Origin: Pohlia nutans
Taxonomy: Eukaryota > Streptophyta > Bryopsida > Bryales > Mniaceae
Direction of reading: 5' to 3'
Assembly: GCA_022496805.1 (NCBI GenBank)
Contig: CM040087.1
Location: 27,366,253-27,430,252 of the forward strand
DNA length: 64,000 nucleotides
The notes under the pieces were generated by a model, which was not told the origin of the DNA, did no database searches, and saw only the letters and a program-made list of their open reading frames with translations. Positions 46,416 through 57,153 of the stretch are shown piece after piece. A program made the translations under genes and the position numbers. Within the stretch, counting starts at the first letter, position 1. Each line of letters begins with the position of its first letter.

Positions 46416-49400
46416 ATGGCCTCTGGGAGCGGCTCGAATTCTGAATCAACCAACGCCAGGTCGGCACGCGGAATTCAGCTCCGCAATGGGATGGACGTCA
46501 CACTCCTATATCCCGATATTGGTGAGGTCGGTTCCGGATTTATCCTTGAAGCTCAACCAGTTGGGATCTGGCTTGGAGTTTGTTATCCGGACGATATTCA
46601 AGAGTATGTTCTGCTACGGCCGTCTGGGATTTATCCAGAGTTCTTTACTCTGCCATTACATCCTCGACAGCTTGGCATCAGTGTGATTGGCCAAGCCTTA
46701 GATAAGACTGTTCTCTGGAAAGTTGACGATTTGATGATACCATCGGGCGATCCCCCGATGGATGAGGATGTCGCCAACGCGGATTGTCCCTTCCTTGCAA
46801 GATCGCAATGGGTGGGGCATGAAATCCTGAAGAAGGCAGAGAACGGTCGGGTTGTGGCGTCGGGAAGAGTCAATTGCTGCTTTCCGACGGATCATTTCCA
46901 GGACAGTACTTTGGGCGATGGGTTTGTTGGGGTCACTGTCCTTCAAGTAATGGACGGTGACGTAATGACGATCATGACGCATCAGAAGTAGCCAATTTCA
47001 GAATGTTTCTTCGCTTTCGGTGGTCGCAGTCTCAATGCCACTCTTCTTCACTTTGCTTCACTTCCTGAAGTTGTCGACCCGGACGCATATCTTGGAGGAG
47101 TTCAGAAAGCTCCTTATCGATATCTCAAGAGGAAGCGCTGTGAAGATCCCAAGGTATCCCTGTATACCAAGAAGACGGAAGAGGCTGAGATTAGACTGGT
47201 CAGCGCTGAGAAGTGTTGCAGTTTACGATGCTGCCAGGTATTCCCTTGGGCTGATACTCGCTCTGTTAGACAGTTGTTCTATCTGAAGAGTTATGAAGAT
47301 CGTCGTGAGTATGCCATCGCCGCTGGAGGACAGATGCACGCAAAGGAGGGGATGAGAGTTAAGTATATTACGCTCATGGGAAGTGAGGTTTGCGCAACGG
47401 CTTGGTATAAAATTCATGGTATTGCCAAGTCCACATTCCATTCGTATATGGAGAAGTACAATGAAGGCGTACTTTCTGGTCAGCATGGAAATAAAGGCTG
47501 CAAGCGGCCCCAGATTGGGACAGTTCAGGCCATGGGCACAATTGCTGCGATCGTGGCTGAGAACGCTGATCAAATGCCTAACCAGATGCGTGGAACCGGA
47601 AAGCACAGGCGAATGGATACCTTGAAGTACCTTCCGTCTGGAAACAATTGGACTCGAGTCCACGCTGATGCAAATGAGGTGCGTCTCTTGTGCTTCTTTT
47701 CTCTACATCGGGGGATCCCCCGATGCTTCCATAGAATTGTGTGCCTGATTACTGTAATTGCCATTCATTTGTTTTGTTAGCTAACTTATAGACTTTGATC
47801 ACACACAGACAAACGTGTCTTACGGCCTTCCGCCGGTCAGTCAGTCTGCCATTAGCCGGATCAAGAAAGGCATGTTCAACAACGTTGCTATCAAACCTGT
47901 TGGAAGCAGTTTTGCCAAATGTACCGAGTGCGACACACTTCAGCAGTTTCTTCTAAGGTGTCCCAAGGGCAGCCCCGAGTATGTTTCATTTCTGAAACAA
48001 CGAACTTCGCATTTGAATCATCAGGCATCATGCCGTCGACTCTATGCTACTTGGAGAGAAGAATCGAAGCGAAATCCCCAGGAATTTCTTTGCGTAATTC
48101 ACGACAAAATGGATACAGCCAAGACAGCTCTTCCAAGGATGCGGACTACAACAACGGCAACCTCCGGCTTGGACCAGCTTCCCATGAACGTTACTGGAAT
48201 GGTTGCTCATGGCCACTGCGACGGCGCGTACGCGCATTACTCACCCAATTGCTGGCCGTGCGATTCCAATGCCACCATCTCTTTGCTTGCAAGATTATTC
48301 AGGCAGCTTTTGGAGCCACCTCTCCGAGAATCACGGGCGCTTTTTCCCCATCCCCCAGCTAATTCTCTGTTTGAAGCATTGTTACGCGGAAAGTCCAGGT
48401 GCATCGATGCTTTGACGGTGATGGATCCAAGCAAATGTACTGGCCGATCCCGGCTTCCTCCAAACTTGTATCTTCAATTAGATAATTCCGCGAAGGACAA
48501 CAAGAACCAGTTCCTGATGGCCTTCCTATCATTGCTTACGGCAAAGGGGGTGTTCAAGGAAATCCAGGTGGGGTTTCTATTAGTTGGACATACCCATGAA
48601 GATATTGATGCGTACTTCAGCCATCTATCGAAGGCACTCAAGAACACAAATACTTTTGTGCTAGCGGACCTCATGAAGGCATTCATGCAGTCCCAGGAAT
48701 TGTCATTCATGCCAGAGTTTGTGCAGGAGATTGCTGATTTCAAGTCCTATATCAAGGGCTACCAATGCGATGGGGCAACTCGATTAATTGGCCTTGGCGA
48801 CATGCACCTCTTCAAATTCTATGTTGACTCTGACGGCTGGCCGGTCATGAGATGGAAGAAATCTGCGGTGGATACCGAGTGGCAGCCGCAGAACAAGCCA
48901 GCAATTCGACTTTGGAAAGAGGACGACAACGGGCGCCCATTACTACCGTCTGGTCCGTTACATCCAGTCCCTTTCAAGCACATGTGGGGCAGCGAAATTC
49001 CATCAGCAACGGGGAATCAGGAGAAGGCAAGAGAGTCTGCAGCGAAAGCGACAGAGCGGCGGACTTTCATGACGCTCGGAATCCGCAAGTACATTGAGTA
49101 CTGGAAGAGTGGTCGGAGAAGGTGCTCGACGTTTGCTGCTGCATTCGAACCTTATGTGCAATACTGGTCTCGAGTCCTCGATGAGCTACAGAAGCCTCTC
49201 CCCCCAACACCAGCGCGCCTTGTGGAGGGCTTTTGGTCCATACACGATTGGAGAGGGCCGTCGTTCACCATCCCACGCTTGACTTTGTTACCATTCGACG
49301 AGACTCCCGAGGACGAAGAACCTCAGGCGTAGTGCGGGCCAGCAAACGAGCGGCCCGAAGAACGATTTAATCCCTGGCGCCAGATCGCCCCTCTGTGGTG

Positions 49401-49737
49401 GGTCCTTCTCAGACCTGAAAACCTAGTAGTGTGTCCTGTATGGCTGGGAAGGGCTGTGTCTCCAGTGTGTAGGGATGAAGGGGATGATAAATATGGAAAG
49501 TTCCTTATCCAGTATTGGGAGCCCCAGAACGCAGCACGAGATATGGCTAAGAAGTATGAGAATTGCTGGTCAGCTAAGTGGGTTGTGGAGGACCGCCGTC
49601 CTGAATGGATCGACGTTGCTGCTGTCTTGTACGCGTCTTACTCTAGGACCGCTAATCCAAAGTCACGTACCATACCCAAGAGGGATGAAGCTCGTGCGTT
49701 AGACAACTTGACGAGAGCGAACATTGCAGATCCCTGA
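46416..49737 (+). CDS. DUF7869-like DDE transposase-type protein, two exons, two in-frame TAGs
   Basis: Exon 1 (46416-47678) starts MASGSGSNSES and carries a first domain of about 190 residues (GMDVTLLYPDIGEVGSGFIL; unknown family), a TAG at 46989-46991, then in the same frame EKCCSLRCCQVFPWADTRSV and MGSEVCATAWYKIHGIAKST, typical of the N-terminal Cys-rich part of DUF7869 proteins. The intron 47679-47808 (GTGCGT...CACACAG) holds a perfect palindrome. Exon 2 has CVIHDKMDTAK, LYLQLDNSAKDNKN and VGHTHEDIDAYFSHLS, which fit a D-D-E/D catalytic triad. A second TAG (49330-49332) is followed, still in frame, by PVWLGRAVSP...GKFLIQYWEPQN up to TGA at 49735-49737. If the TAGs were sense codons the protein would have about 1,060 residues. 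Family assignment is from memory of motifs; transposase function is inference. Confidence 0.65.
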
Positions 49738-51106
49738 ATGGAATTTCCGTGACAGTGCGAGTGGGAGGTGCATCATCGGGGGATCCCCCCATGAGCATTA
49801 TTCAATTTTAAGGCGATCTACCAGCGTCGATCACGCCGAGATGTCGTGTACTTGGGTTCACTTTGCAGGGTTTAGTGTGGTTTCATTCTGAATTTTTCTA
49901 TTTGGCGGAAGTTAGTTTTACGGACTCCACTACTTTTGCACCCCCACCGTTTTACATATTCTGGAGAATGTAATTTTATCTCGACGATAAATCCATGCGA
50001 TGTTTTATTATTGACCTTTTTGTTTTTTTCCTCGCTGGGAGATGTTATATGCAATGATTTAGACGAATCGCATTTTCTTTGGGTAGTGTCAACCTGGAGG
50101 ACGCAGTTCTGTTTCTGCATATGAATTCCGTCAAAGGATAGGGCGATCTCCCGATGGTCTCTGTATGCTGCTCCGAAATGAATTGCTTTCTGAAGCTTCA
50201 GGCCGGCGCCAGTGGGTGTTTCAATATCCCTAAAGCGCTAAAGGATCGGGCGATCGCCCGATGTTTACTAGTTGCTGCTTCTAAATAATGTTTCTAATTC
50301 TGTTGTGCATTGCTTTGCTCGCGCGGGATAGATTTCTCAGGTAGCTCTTGCACAGAGTTATCTTCTGTGGATGCTTCTCATCGTGGTTCGCTACTACAAT
50401 ATTGTTCTGTCTTGCGAACGAGGGCTTCTCCAAGATATATCAGGTAATTTGGCGTCCAGAAGTACCACTTAAATGTAGCATTTTGGTTACCACCTCTTAC
50501 AAGTTAGAGTTGTTTTGAACCACTCTTTCAAGAGCAATTTGTTCTGCATTATTTGATCATTTTAATCATCTAATTTCCCTCATATCTTATGTATTATGTA
50601 AACAATTGTCTTCGAAGAACTTTGGGATTTAATCGGGCATTCCAGGATGTATAATTGGATTTGGAATTGAATAATATAGTTGCTCCACTGATATTAACGT
50701 TGTCTATTAGCCAGTCTTACCAGAATCAAAGATGAGTTATGAATGTGTAGACAATTCATGATAGACAATTATGCATAATTATGGATGTGTAGTACTGAGA
50801 TTTCATATGTATAATTGTCTATCATGAATTTTGGGAATTAGATCTGCAATTGAATTCAGTCGGGGACAATTATTAGCCGTCTTTGTGAATGCATGCAATT
50901 GAGAGGGCTACGTACATAGCCTACTGTAGGGTAATCTACGTACTTTGTGTCGACTGGCGGCTCACATGAGAGTGCAATTCATTTGAAGTGTGAGCTCTCC
51001 TTTACCTTCATTTTTATATCTGGATGTGTGAGCTTCTTCTCCTTCACCATTCACTGCATTCCCTTCCTCAGTCACCTTCCTTTGCATCATCTGCATAGCC
51101 AACTCC
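49738..51106. other. Spacer between the DDE gene and the 145-residue gene
   Basis: Palindromes at 49773, 50140 and 50245. The last contains GGCGATCGCC, a perfect palindrome core. No gene is supported. 50640-50860 has short AT-rich inverted blocks around CAATTATGCATAATTATGG. Confidence 0.5.
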
Positions 51107-51544
51107 ATGGACTCTAGACTCCCTCCCCAGGCTGAGCCACCTCTCCCTTCGCATCCAGGGACTCGGGGTGCATTGACTGGATACCTGTGGTTAGTCTACA
51201 ATTCTGATGCAGTTGATCGTCTTCCTCCTCATCCATTGTTGCATGGGCTTGTTAGTGGCGAGCCCTGGAACTGGAACTACAACTATACTCTAGAGTTGGC
51301 ACGTTTAGAGGCTCATTCTGACATTGCATGGGATGATGTTTCCGACCTTGTGAATCGTCCATCCTCGGATATGCTTCGGGCGGTGCCGGTGATATACCAG
51401 GCTTGCGGGTGCGTGCTCCTTGATTTCTGCGATTGTTCTTGGACATCAGCGCCCGATAGCACGGGGAACGAAGTCATTCAGATATCATCGGATACATCAG
51501 GAGCTATGGATACCGCATCGGTGGGGAGCAACCGCCAAGCTTAG
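51107..51544 (+). CDS. Hypothetical 145-residue protein
   Basis: Not recognised. An ATG in a good plant-like context (CAACTCCATGG) opens a frame MDSRLPPQAEPPLPSHPGTR, then GALTGYLWLVYNSDAVDRLP, an aromatic/acidic middle, and DFCDCSWTSAPDSTGNEVIQ to a TAG at 51542-51544. It lies downstream of the DDE gene in the same direction within the palindrome region, so it is probably an accessory gene of the element. GC content is above the flanks. It has three clustered cysteines (ACGCVLLDFCDC) but no known motif. Confidence 0.5.
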   Translation: MDSRLPPQAEPPLPSHPGTRGALTGYLWLVYNSDAVDRLPPHPLLHGLVSGEPWNWNYNYTLELARLEAHSDIAWDDVSDLVNRPSSDMLRAVPVIYQACGCVLLDFCDCSWTSAPDSTGNEVIQISSDTSGAMDTASVGSNRQA

Positions 51545-53379
51545 AATTTGCATTGCCAGCACCTCCCGGATTACTCGTCTGCCGTTTGCTTTTGGGATTC
51601 GACCGGCTGGTTTCGGGATTGCGCGTGCAAAACTTTTGCCCTGCTCATACCAGTATTGCGAATTTTGAGGCGCCGAGGTATTTCAATTTTTCTGTTGTGA
51701 AGTAGTGTATGTTTTCTTTTGCCCAGCTTGGAGGCGTTTGCTCACTGGTCAGGAGCATGTACATTTTTTTTATGAATATATATTATACCTTCACAAGCCG
51801 TTGTAGGAAATGACCCACAAGAGCTCATGTGTCTCCGGCAGAACATACAGTGATCAGTGTTGTGCTTCTTGAGGTTCTAGGAATACTCTGTAATTACTGC
51901 CATGGCTACCTGCACAATGATGTATATAGGGGAAAGCCACCGCTTTTATCTTATGATTCATATGTCTCACGCCGTGTCGGGGGATTGCCCGGTGTGTGAT
52001 GAGAACTTTGTGTTCTTCTTTTTAGGCGTTCTTATTCTATCCTGCATCTGATGTTCTTATGAGTATCGGTGGATCGCCCCATGTTGACAGGATAGTTGAG
52101 TTTTGTATTCGTAATGGACTAAATTTCCTACTTCGGATTGGGGGATCGACCCATGGGAACCATCGACCTGCTGTGGCGGTTGTTTTTTTAGTTCATTACT
52201 CTTTAAGGAGATCTTCTAGTAAGAAGAAGTCATTTTCTCTTACCGTGTCAATGAAGCTGGTGCATGGTGACTGGTGTTTGTGTTTTCGTTCTGAGGAATT
52301 CTATTATCTTCCTGCATCTGATGCTCTGCAGAGGGTCGGTGGATCCCCCCATGTGATCTGGATGCTGGACTTCTGTATTCTTCATGCACTAAGTGTCCTA
52401 CTTAGGACCGGGGAATCGACCTATGTGTAATATTTCCATTTGATATTTCGCAGAGTATCGATGCACCCGATCGGGGGGTCGCCCCATGTTTACAGGGTGC
52501 TTGACAGATTTGCTGGGGCGTTTTCTTTTTTAATCCTGTTATTGGAATCGATACTTTACAATCTCCATTTTCACACGTAAGATAAGCAAGCGCACTTCAT
52601 TATAGTCTCGCTGTTTTAGACTCTCTCCATTTCGACACACTCTCCTCCAAGTATAATCAATCATCGGGGGATCTCCCCATAATTCTCTGAATGTTATATT
52701 ATTATGTTTAAGTTAAGCACACATTTACTAAAGTATTTCAGAAATCAATGAATCGGCTAGAAGATCTTGGTGCCCATATTGAATTGAAAAATCTTAGTAA
52801 TTTGAAAAATTTTACCCTGAATTTTCAAGGTTTAGTAATTGCAAACTCCTTCAATCCCATTTTATCGGGGGATCCATCGATATATTATGGCTGCTTGTTA
52901 TTCCAAGACTCTGGACTGTCCATATTTAGTTAAATAAAGTATTTAGCTATTATTCGAATATTCGTCTATTTTTAGTAAAATTTTAGACCTATAACCGTGG
53001 AAGATTTGGTACCTATTACCGTGGTTTAGGGTCAGTGGTTCAGGGTTTAGGAAACATTAAAGGCAAGTTGTCTCTATAACCGTGGTAATTACGGTTTAAT
53101 TCGGGGTTTAGGGTAGAAAGAGATTGTTATTTCAGCGTCTTATTACTGGCCAATCCACTCGTTTGGGGATAATTATTCACAATTGCATAGCAAGTTTAGC
53201 GTTTAGACCAGTCTGGGTTTAGGGTTTAGGGTAAAAATACCAGAGTTTAGGGTTTAGGGTTTCGTAAATAATACAACATGATTTTCAAATCTGCAGTAGT
53301 GGCCCTTTTAGTCTCACTACAATTTCATTGATTTGGAGAGTGAACATGTCAACAATGGAACCAACAACATTTTTATATC
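51545..53379. other. Right edge of the palindrome region
   Basis: Palindromes at 51977, 52061, 52137, 52334, 52406, 52471, 52662 and 52864. 52010-52175 and 52280-52440 are two diverged copies of one block (GTTTTCTGATGTTCT/CTGATGCTCT, GATCGCCCCATG, TTGTATTCG/CTGTATTC, CTACTT). No gene is supported. Confidence 0.55.
53018..53262. repeat. Degenerate interstitial TTTAGGG repeats
   Basis: Scattered GGTTTAGGGT units (53021, 53042, 53097, 53216 and 53240 onward) in the orientation opposite to the CCCTAAA blocks at 38.4 and 44.4 kb. Confidence 0.75.
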
Positions 53380-56300
53380 CTAGGGTGTTGGATGAGTCAA
53401 CAATCCGCTCTCAAGAACTAGCTTAACTTCGTTGAAGCTAAGAGTGGGTGCATGTATGAAGGCATCTACATCAGCATCAAACCCACAAACGACCATGAAG
53501 ACAAAATAGAGATGTTTGCAGTGAGCCCATTGGTTGCGTCCTCTTTTTGACTTGGTCACCATCTCCTTGAAATAAGGGCAGGAGCAGTCTGAAAACTGGG
53601 AAATTGTGAGAAGGTACTGCTGATTTGTCGGAGGCGTGCCCGAATCCAACGTGACGATGCAACCTAGGGCAGGGACTGGAACCATGTCCACCTTCCTTAT
53701 GGAACCCTTGAATGCTGCAGCGCTAGCACAGTTGTTGGCTTGCTTGATGGATGGGCTCTTCTTGTTGCGGCGGACATTCTTGCCATGACGTCGCTTGGGA
53801 ACTTCAGCTGGGAAAGCTGGAGTTACATATGTTGACAAGTCGACGGGGAGAGGGTGGTCTTGGAAGAGCCTTCGCGGCGATATGACCTCGCGCTGTGGAA
53901 GTCGAAAGCCAGCGTTTTCTAGGGCAAGTATCTCCTTGCGTGTTAGGTTAGTACCGTTCTTGACGGGCCAGATGTCGGGGACCTCAGGGCGGGACATAAC
54001 CCACTTTCTGCGAGTTCCTTTGACACACCTCTCGATGTCGTCGTTGCAGAAGAAGAATTGCATGCGCTCCTTGCGATTCTTCTTGTAGTTGTCCATCATG
54101 CCCGTGTACGTAGGAGCAGCGTCTTGTATGATTCGAGCGATGCACTTCTTCTTAGTCACAGCCTGCTGCGCGAAACAAGCCTTTGCACATGGGGCTGACT
54201 GACTCTCGTCGCAAGCCGTTTCTTGCACGGAAGTAACGTGGTGTAGAGCTGCTGCTAGGGTTGCATCTTGAACCTGCACTGGTACATCAGACTTCTCTAG
54301 TTCATGGGGAGAGACTGACAGCTGTTTAGGAGAAGCATTTAGGTTTAGGGCGTTGTTCCCTGCACCCCTGGTCTGGACTCGAGGACGAGAGATGCTGATC
54401 TTGTCAGGTCTGTGAGAGTCATACTCCGAACCGATGGGAACGTTTGCTTTCCGCTTCAACGACAGGAAGACTTCTTCTCCTTCGAGTTGAGGCATTCGAG
54501 TGCAAAACTCCTCCGCTCCAGGCATCTTCGCTAATGCTTCGTGTAGGGATTTCGAGTTCCCCGTGCGCTCAGTAGACTTCTGTGCAATCCGGAGTTTCAG
54601 TTCTTCTTTGGTAGGGCCAGTTCCAGCTCTATCTCCCTTGAGGTATTGGTAGTACGCAACGCTCTGCATGAAGGATCAGACGAGGTCATCCACAGTAGCG
54701 ACAAACAGGTCTGACCCTCGATCACCAGATTGTTGTTTCCATTTGTTGTGGATACTTTCGGCTAAGTTGCAAGAGGGCATTTCCGCCAACTCGTCCTCGG
54801 TAAGGTCCTGGAATATAGAAAGCAATGCACATTTAGAGTTTAGGGTTGTAGAGAGGAGAACAAGCAATGGCATGGACTTAGGGTTTTCAGTTTAGAGTTT
54901 ATAAGCTTACAAGTTGCATGAAGCCTCCCCACTGGCGGTATCGAAAATGCCAGAAGGCTAGCCATAGGTCGAGACGCCTCAATCCATCTTCAGTAGTAGC
55001 TCCGGAAGAGTGCCACCAAGCTCGGATACCAAGATAGCGGGAATCTGCCTCCGCTTGCGTCGAGGCGTTCTTGTATTGCTTGCAGAGCATGCGATGTTGA
55101 TCTTCGAGGTCAGCTCTGATGTCAGCCTTTGTGTGCTTCTCCAATGACTGCACCCAATGGAAGAGACATGTTTGCTCTTTACTCGGCATTGGGATTGAAG
55201 CATCTCCACTCCCGTACACAATGGGTACAGCATTCCAGTTTGCTTGCGCGCTGTCTGCCATGAAGCCCTTGAAGTTTGGATCTTGAAGTCCGTGGCGAGC
55301 GACGACGGCATTGAGATTCTTCCAAACGACCATTTGAGCTGCGACGTCTTCCGACTGCATATAGCACAACGCAATGGTCATAACACGGCAATAAGTGGGG
55401 TCGTAAACATGGCAGCCCATGGTTGTCCACTGTTTCACCCTCTTCACATGATCGAACATGAGCCATGCGTTCTGCAGGTCTCCACCAGGCTGCATTCGCT
55501 TCACAAGATCAACTCCGCTACCGGGACCAATCTCTGACATTTTGAAGACGAAGACCTTGTCCGACTCCGATCCTTGACCAGGAAACTTGTTCTCCTGGAC
55601 AAATGGCCAATTGCTGGAGCCGCGAAGCTTGGTGATGCTATCCATGATACCGAACCTTCGGAAGTACTTGAAGCCAGTCACCTTGTTGCGAATGTTGGGG
55701 GACGTCAACTCCTTGCATCTGTCAAAGAGCGGCAGGAGGTCATCGAGTTCAAGAGGTTTTGATTCCGCACCTTCGGCTGTCAGAAGCATATCCCCTACCA
55801 TCTCCTTTGTTGCCTCTAAGACAATCGCAGACTTCGTAGCAGAAGGAGTTCGGTGCACGTGCTCCTGCACTTAACTTTCTCCTTTGGCAATATCGTCTCG
55901 GTAAGCCCCGACCTTGACAGGGTGGTCGTGAGTTCCAAAATGAACACAAGCTCGAGTCATGATGTTTTTTCCTAGGACGTAATATATTTTTGCATCGCAG
56001 GTTGCAAGACAAGAGGGAGGAACTTTACAGCATTTGCAAACAAGGGTGGAGCCCTTGGGAGGATTAGTTCCCACGTCAAAAACAAATGAAGATACGCCAT
56101 CCCATTCAGTTTCGTTAACAGCTGTCGTGCGGTGAACGCGGGTTAGAAAATCGCAGTCGACATTTTCACACCGTAAATGACCACAGCAATAGGAGGTACG
56201 GAAGATCATCCCAAAATCATTAACAATGTTGGACGTGTGAGTACGAGTCCACACATGCCCATCATAGTGTTTGTCCATGCCACGGAGTTGCTTTGCTCTG

Positions 56301-56983
56301 TTGGATCCTGAAGAGGATCCCAGGGGAGGGAACTCAAAGATGACATCGCCATTGTACTGGGGTGGCAAGAACTCGACTCGTTTGACAGAGGTAGAGTTGT
56401 AGTCAAATTTTTTGAATATATTCCTAGAACCCTTTCTAGCACATAGCAATTTCAGGCACTCTACGACACTTTGTTTAGGTGACACAGAAAACGGTGTAGG
56501 CTGCTTACTAGTGGAAGGACAACTGCCTGCAGAAGTTTGGGGATTAGGCTGAGAAGGAGGAAGGATGGGATCGTGTTCTACATTCTCTGGGACGTCATCA
56601 TCACTAAGTTCATAGATCGTCTCTAAACCTGGCTCAGTTTTCACTCGGCCAGGCATGGTGGTTTGCACAGTGCAAGTGGATGACTCCCTTGGAGTCAAGA
56701 GTTCGGTAGATGCACCCATAAGGCAATCGGATAGACCGTAAGCTCTATACCTACCTGCCTTAAGCAACCACACTCTTCCATCTTCAGTAGTGGTTGGGAG
56801 CTGCCTAACGGTGTGCGTAAGCAGACCAGACTCAACATCAAATACCTCTTCATCAACGTGCACCGTTGCTGCAAGAAACTGAAACGTCAAACTAAGACTA
56901 AACGCAGAAACAACAGCTACTCTGCCGTCCCCTAGCGGGAACGAAGTAGGGACGCCTGCTCCTTCGACACGAACGAGTGCCAT
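53380..56983 (-). pseudogene. MULE transposase copy B, near full length, two nonsense codons
   Basis: Exon 1 (54911-56983) starts MALVRVEGAGVPTSFPLGDG, carries the Cys/His DNA-binding region (CCGHLRCENVDCDF, PPSCLATC, ACVHFGTHDHPV) and the DDE core (MFDHVKRVKQWTTMGCHVYD, FKGFMADSAQANWNAVP, WHFRYRQWGGFMQ). After intron 54808-54910 (GTAAGC...TTCCAG), exon 2 begins DLTEDELAEMPSCNLAESIH and ends with a SWIM finger, CSCPYF...HCKHLYFVF, about 1,167 codons in all. Two stops break it: TAA at 55871-55873 and TGA at 54676-54678. The latter sits where copy A has Arg, so CGA to TGA is likely. One or two point reversions separate it from an intact frame, so it is a fairly young copy. Known function: Mutator-type transposition. 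Confidence 0.88.
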
Positions 56984-57063
56984 GGTCTACTTTTGGGGAA
57001 GTGTAAATTCAAGACATTCAATGCAATCCAGAAAGAGAGTGAGGATTTGGGAAATGAGCGCTT

Positions 57064-57153
57064 AAATCTAGATGTGTGTTTCTGGATCCCTAAAGCCTAA
57101 ATCTAGATGTGTGTTTCTAGAACACTAAAGCCTTAAATCTAGATGTGCGTTTC
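57064..57153. repeat. Tandem repeat, about 43-bp period, three copies
   Basis: AAATCTAGATGTGTGTTTCT recurs three times with CCTAAAGCC-type spacers, upstream of the MULE copy B start. Confidence 0.85.

Larger units (their letters stand above)
28261..52882. mobile_element. Candidate large multi-gene mobile element marked by dispersed 20-bp palindromes
   Basis: From 28261 to 52882 the DNA carries about 45-50 copies of a palindrome of the form YATCGGG[CG]GAYC[CG]CCC[CG]ATR; none was seen elsewhere in the window. Genes in the left part run leftward, and genes in the right part rightward, from a palindrome-free core (about 38.45-45.6 kb). Contents: ParB-like protein, repeat protein, two FCP1-like proteins, a DUF7869-like DDE protein and a small unknown. 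Two MULE copies of one family flank it in the same orientation. Ends and target duplications were not identified. It could instead be two neighbouring elements of one family. Confidence 0.5.
45981..52882. repeat. Dispersed palindromes, right set (about 20 copies)
   Basis: Clear copies start near 45981, 46038, 46091, 46147, 46219, 46284, 46331, 46380, 46741, 47706, 49773, 50140, 50245, 51977, 52061, 52137, 52334, 52406, 52471, 52662 and 52864. The copy at 47706-47725 is a perfect 20-bp palindrome (CATCGGGGGATCCCCCGATG). The first eight are spaced about 50-75 bp apart just upstream of the first coding ATG (46416), mirroring the left cluster. Confidence 0.9.

Noticed and set aside
46252..46686. 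Open frame with repeated GDPP peptides
   Set aside because: The peptide repeats are translations of the palindromes in the leader region, and the frame overlaps the better-supported start at 46416.
28261..52882. CRISPR-like array of regularly spaced repeats
   Set aside because: Spacing is irregular, copies vary, repeats lie in introns and exons of spliced plant genes, and there are no cas genes.
28261..52882. Endogenous giant-virus insertion
   Set aside because: The genes have spliceosomal introns and none of the recognisable proteins is a viral hallmark (no capsid, DNA polymerase B or packaging ATPase).
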